In this document: positions 59,456 to 64,000 of the stretch, piece after piece
Layout: every line of letters starts with the position of its first letter
Numbering within the stretch: position 1 is the first letter of the stretch
Source: Endomychus coccineus
Taxonomy: Eukaryota > Arthropoda > Insecta > Coleoptera > Endomychidae
Direction of reading: 5' to 3'
NCBI GenBank assembly: GCA_958510875.1
Contig: OY294067.1
Span: 200,386,524 to 200,450,523 of the forward strand
Length of the DNA stretch: 64,000 nt
Position numbers and translations under genes: made by a program
The notes under the pieces: generated by a model
Seen by the model: only the letters and a program-made list of their open reading frames with translations
The model's database searches: none
What the model was told of the DNA's origin: nothing

Positions 59456-62400
59456 TAATTATTTAAATGAAGTATGGATGGTTTGTCACTGCCAGGCAAT
59501 CAATTCTCCTACAACAATGTCTTCCCTATAAAAAGGTACATTAGCCCACAAACTATAATGAGCAAAAATTACAGTGGGAAAAAGTTGCAGCGATACAAAC
59601 AAAAAATTTCATAACAGAAATTTCATACATTCAACTATTCAAATGGAGTGTGGACGGTATGCTACGGCCAGGCAATCAACCTCTCTCACACCAATGTCTT
59701 CCCCATATAAGGTTGCATTAGCTGACAAATTCTTATGAGCAAGAATTATAGTGGAAAAAAGTTGCAGCGATACAAACTAAAAATTTCATAACAGAAATTT
59801 CATACATTCAACTATTCAAATGGAGTCTGGACGGTATGCTACGGCCAGGCAATCAACCTCTTTCACACCAATGTCTTCTCCATATAAGGGTGCTTTAGCT
59901 GACAAATTCTTATGAGGAAGAATTATAGTGGAAAAAAGTTGCAGCGATGCAAACAAAAAATTTCATAACAGAAATTCCATACGTTCAACTATTCAGATGG
60001 AGTGTGAACGGTATGCTACGGCCAGGCAATCAACCTCTCTCACACCAATGTCTTCTCCATATAAGGGTGCTTAAGCTGACAAATTCTTATGAGCAAGAAT
60101 TATAGTGGAAAAAAGTTGCAGCGATACAAACAAAAAATTTCATAACAGAAATTTCATACATTCAACTATTCAAATGGAGTGTGGACGGTATGTTACGGCC
60201 AGGCAATCAACCTCTCTCACACCAGTTCCTTCCCCATATAAAGATGCATTAGCTGACAAGTTCTTATGAGCAAGAATTATAGTGGAAAAAAGTTGCAGCG
60301 ATACAAACAAAAAATGTCAAAATAGAAATTTCATACATTCAACTATTCAAATGGAGTGTGGACGGTATGCTACGGCCAGGCAATCAACCCCTCTCACACC
60401 AATGTCTTCTCCATGTAAGAGTGCATTAGCTGACAAATTCTTATGAGCAAGAATTATAGTGGAAAAAAGTTGCAGCGATACAAACAAAAAATTTCATAAC
60501 AGAAATTCCATACATTCAACTATTCAGATGGAGTGTGGATGATTCGCTACGGCCAGGCAATCAACTTTTCCTACACCAATGTCTTCCTTATGAAAAGGTG
60601 CATCAGCCTAGAAATTCTAATGAGCAAGAATTATAGTGGGAAAAAGTTGCAGCGAAACAAATCAAAAATTTCATACCAGCAATTTCTTACATTTAACTAT
60701 TCAAATGGAGTGTGGATAGTATTCCACGGCCAGGCAATCAACTTCTCCCACGTTATTGTCTTCCCCATATAAGGGTGCTTTAGCTGACAAATTATTATTA
60801 GCAAAAATTGTAGTGGGAAAAAGTTGCAGCGATACAAACAAAAAATGTCATAATAGAAATTCCATACGTTCAACTATTCAGATGGAGTGTGGACGGTATG
60901 CTACGGCCAGGCAATCAACTTCTCTCACACCAATGTCTTCTCCATATAAGGGTGCTTTAGCTGACGAATTGTTATGAGCAAGAATTATAGTGGAAAAAAG
61001 TTGCAGCGATACAAACAAAAAATGTCATAATAGAAATTTCATACATTCAACTATTCAAATGGAATGTGGACGGTATGCTACGGCCAGGCGATCAACGTCT
61101 CTCACACCAATGACTTCCCCATATAAGGGTGCATTAGCTGACAAATTCTTATGAGCAAGAATTATAGTGGAATAAAGTTGCAGCGATACAAACAAAAAAT
61201 TTCATAACAGAAATTTCATACATTCAACTATTCAAATGGAGTGTGGACGGTATGTTACGGCCAGGCAATCAACCTCTCTCACACCAGTTTCTTCCCCATA
61301 TAAAGTTGCATTAGCTGACAAATTCTTATGAGCAAGAATTATAGTGGAAAAAAGTTGCAGCGATACAAACAAAAAATTTCATAATAGAAATTTCATACAT
61401 TCAACTATTCAAATGGAGTGTGGACGGTATGCTACGGCCAGGCAATCAACCCCGCTCACACCAATGTCTTCTCCATGTAAGAGTGCATTAGCTGACATAT
61501 TCTTATGAGCAAGAATTATAGTGGAAAAAAGTTGCAGCGATACAAACAAAAAATTTCATAACAGAAATTCCATACATTCAACTATTCAGATGGAGTGTGG
61601 ATGATTCGCTACGGCCAGGCAATCAACTTTTCCTACACCAATGTCTTCCTTATGAAAAGGTGCATCAGCCTTGAAATTCTAATGAGCAAGAATTATAGTG
61701 GGAAAAAGTTGCAGCGAAACAAATCAAAAATTTCATACCAGCAATTTCTTACATTTAACTATTCAAACGGAGTGTGCATAGTATTCTACGGCCAGGCAAT
61801 CAACTTCTCCCACATTATTGTCTTTCCTATATAAGGGTGCATTAGCAGACAAATTCTTATGAGAAAGAATTATAGTGGGAAAAAGTTGCAGCTATACAAA
61901 CAAAAAATGTTATAATAGAAATTTCATACATTCAACTATTCAGATGGAGTGTGGATGATTCGCTACGGCCAGGCAATCAACTTTTCCTACACCAATGTCT
62001 TCCTTATGAAAAGGTGCATCATCCTTGAGATTCTAATGAGCAAGAATTATAGTGGGAAAAAGTTGCAGCGAAACAAATCAAAAATTTCATACCAGCAATT
62101 TCTTACATTTAACTATTCAAATGGAGTGTGGATAGTATCCTACGGCCAGGCAATCAACTTCTCCCACATTATTGTCTTCCCCATATAAGGGTGCATTAGC
62201 AGACAAATTCTTATGAGCAAGAATTCTAGTGGGAAAATGTTGCAGCGATACAAACAAAAAATGTCATAATAGAAATTTCATACATTCAACTATTCAGATG
62301 GAGTGTGTATGATTCGCTACGGCCAGGCAATCAACTTTTCCTACACCGATGTCTTCCTTATGAAAAGGTGCATCATCCTTGAAATTCTAATGAGCAAGAA

Positions 62401-62530
62401 TTATAGTGGGACAAAGTTGCAGCGAAACAAATCAAAAATTTCATACCAGCAATTTCTTACATTTAACTATTCAAATGGAGTGTGGATAGTATTCTACGGC
62501 CAGGCAATCAACTTCTCCCACATTATATTA
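59455..62530 (+). repeat. Satellite array, 177-bp monomer, about 17 units, higher-order structure
   Basis: Each unit carries 'acggccaggcaatcaac' and 'gttgcagcga'. Three monomer types can be told apart at the block before it: X (gatgattcgc), Z (gatagtatt) and Y (gacggtatgc). Order from 59640: Y Y Y Y Y X Z Y Y Y Y X Z X Z X Z. The stretch X Z Y Y Y Y is a 6-mer of 1,062 bp (X at 60530 and 61592), and the last six units are X-Z dimers of 354 bp (61595, 61949, 62303). Repeated 79-codon frames are shadows of this order. Confidence 0.93.
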
Positions 62531-62559
62531 TATAACCCCTAAGTGTTATAATTTTATTT

Positions 62560-64000
62560 TATTTAGAATTGAAAATGAGGTTCATTAGAATTTGTCGGCT
62601 AATGCACCTTTTTATAAGTAAGACATTGGTGTGAGAGCAGTTGATTGCCAGGCCGTAGCCTACTATCCACACTCCATTTGAATAATTAAATGTGAAAAAT
62701 CTCTGTTATGAAATTTTTTGTTTGTTCCACTGCAACTTTTTCCCACTATAATTCTTGCTCATTAGAATTTTGCGACTGATGCACCTTTTCATAAGGAAGA
62801 CATTGGTGTAGGAAAAGTTGATTGCCTGGCCGTAGCGAATCATCCACACTCAATCTGAATAGTTGAATGTATGAAATTTCTATTATGACATTTTTTGTTT
62901 GTATCGCTGCAACTTTTTTCCACTATAATTCTTGCTCATAAGAATTTGTCAGCTAATGCACCTTTATATGGGGAAGAAATTGGCGTGAGAGAGGTTGATT
63001 GCCTGGCCGTAGCATACCGTCCACACTCCATTTGAATAGTTGAATGTATGAAATTTTTGTTACGAAATTTTTAGTTTGTATCTCTGCAACTTTTTTCCAC
63101 TATAATTCTTGCTCATAAGAATTTGTCAGCTAATGCACCTTTATATGGGGAAGAAGTTTATGTGAGAGAGGTTGATTGCCTGGCCGTAGCATACCGTCCA
63201 CCCTCCATTTGAATAGTTGAATGTATGACATTTCTGTTATGAAATTTTTTGTTTGTATCGCTGCAACTTTTTTCCACTATAATTCTTGCTCATAAGAATT
63301 TGTCAGCTAATGCACCTTTATATGAAGAAGAAATTGGTGTGAGAGAGGTTGATTGCCTGGCCGTAGCATACCGTCCACACTCCATTTTAATAGTTGAATG
63401 TATGAAATTTCTGTTATGAAATTTTTAGTTTGTATCGCTGCAACTTTTTTCCACTAAAATTCTTGCTCATAAGAATTTGTCAGCTGATGCAACCTTATAT
63501 GGGGAAGACATTGGTGTGAGAGAGGTTGATTGCCTGGCCGTAGCATACCGTCCACACTCCATTTGAATAGTTGAATGTATGAAATTTCTATTATGACATT
63601 TTTTGTTTGTATCTCTGCAACTTTTTTCCACTATAATTCTTGCTCATAAGAATTTGTCAGCTAATGCAACCTTATATGGGGAAGACAATGGTGTGAGAAA
63701 GGTTGATTGCCTGGCCGTAGCATACCGTCCACACTCCATTTGAATAGTTGAATGTATGAAATTTCTTTTATGAAATTTTTAGTTTGTATCGTTGCAACTT
63801 TTTTCCACTATAATTCTTGCCCATAAGAATTTGTCAGCTAATGCACCCTTATATGGGGAAGTCATTGGTGTGAGAGAGGTTTATTGCCTGGCCGTAGCAT
63901 ACCGTCCACATTTCATTTTAATAGTTAAATGTAAGAAATTGCTGTTATGAAATTTTTGATTTGTTTCGCTGCAACTTTTTCCCACAATAATTCTTGCTCA
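62560..64000 (-). repeat. Same satellite, inverted orientation, runs off right edge
   Basis: Eight units in the opposite orientation, starting after a unique 40-60 bp AT-rich junction (62525-62570). First units are of mixed Z/X type, later ones Y type, mirroring the left side only partly. Confidence 0.93.

Noticed and set aside
60533..62542. Repeated 79-codon frames in the 177-bp satellite
   Set aside because: They recur with the X-Z dimer period and have no protein-like features beyond that.

Overview
This is a AT-rich eukaryotic window, almost certainly from an arthropod and most likely an insect. The evidence is its mix of BEL/Pao and Ty3/gypsy LTR elements, Penelope-like elements (PLEs), CR1/jockey-type and R2/R4-type LINEs, P-, hAT- and MULE/NOF-type DNA transposons, long (TA)n and (AC)n microsatellites, and nucleosome-length satellites. 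Nothing points to a bacterial or viral replicon. I found no intact single-copy host gene. The only candidate host locus is a speculative, possibly broken microexon gene on the minus strand at 17.5-18.7 kb. It recalls the microexon 'bicycle' effector genes of gall-forming aphids, but that link is weak.

Layout. 1-5 kb: a decayed MULE/NOF-type transposon (minus) whose 3' end, including a Ulp1-type protease domain, is repeated in inverted orientation. 6.8-8.0 kb: a 175-bp satellite. 8.8 kb: a hammerhead-bearing repeat. 9.4-10.3 kb: an internally deleted hAT element with perfect 8-bp target duplications. 10.45-11.2 kb: two small P-like (THAP) elements sitting back to back with overlapping target duplications. 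12.6-15.4 kb: tRNA-like repeats around a dead LINE. 15.6-17.05 kb: a third P-like element broken by a PLE fragment and by a 417-bp MITE. 17.5-18.7 kb: the microexon candidate. 18.7-20.4 kb: a dead BEL/Pao copy (minus). 20.7-20.9 kb: a hairpin MITE. 21.07-27.04 kb: a young, full-length BEL/Pao element with 157-bp LTRs and 5-bp target duplication, disabled by two frameshifts. 27.1-28.5 kb: a 1.3-kb microsatellite. 30.0-32.8 kb: a CR1/jockey-like LINE. 34.5-36.6 kb: a decayed copy of an uncharacterised repeat gene family. 36.9-39.75 kb: PLEs, including a 2,176-bp near-perfect palindrome. 40.1-41.7 kb: a solo LTR. 41.9-49.17 kb: a Ty3/gypsy element with 1.6-kb LTRs and its reverse transcriptase core deleted. 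49.2-52.8 kb: tRNA-like repeat units, a TA-flanked MITE and a large fold-back element. 52.8-53.7 kb: a PLE. 53.7-58.9 kb: a second copy of the uncharacterised family, split by a hammerhead-bearing fold-back. 59.4-64 kb: a 177-bp satellite with higher-order structure that switches strand near 62.55 kb.

The most notable theme is a set of compact 42-nt hammerhead ribozyme motifs with very short, palindromic stem III, at six places in PLE or PLE-like repeats. In two cases they face outward from the ends of a head-to-head inverted repeat. Hammerheads in PLEs are already described in the literature; the repeated head-to-head architecture seen here is the part worth following up. All function statements are from reading sequence; no database search was run.
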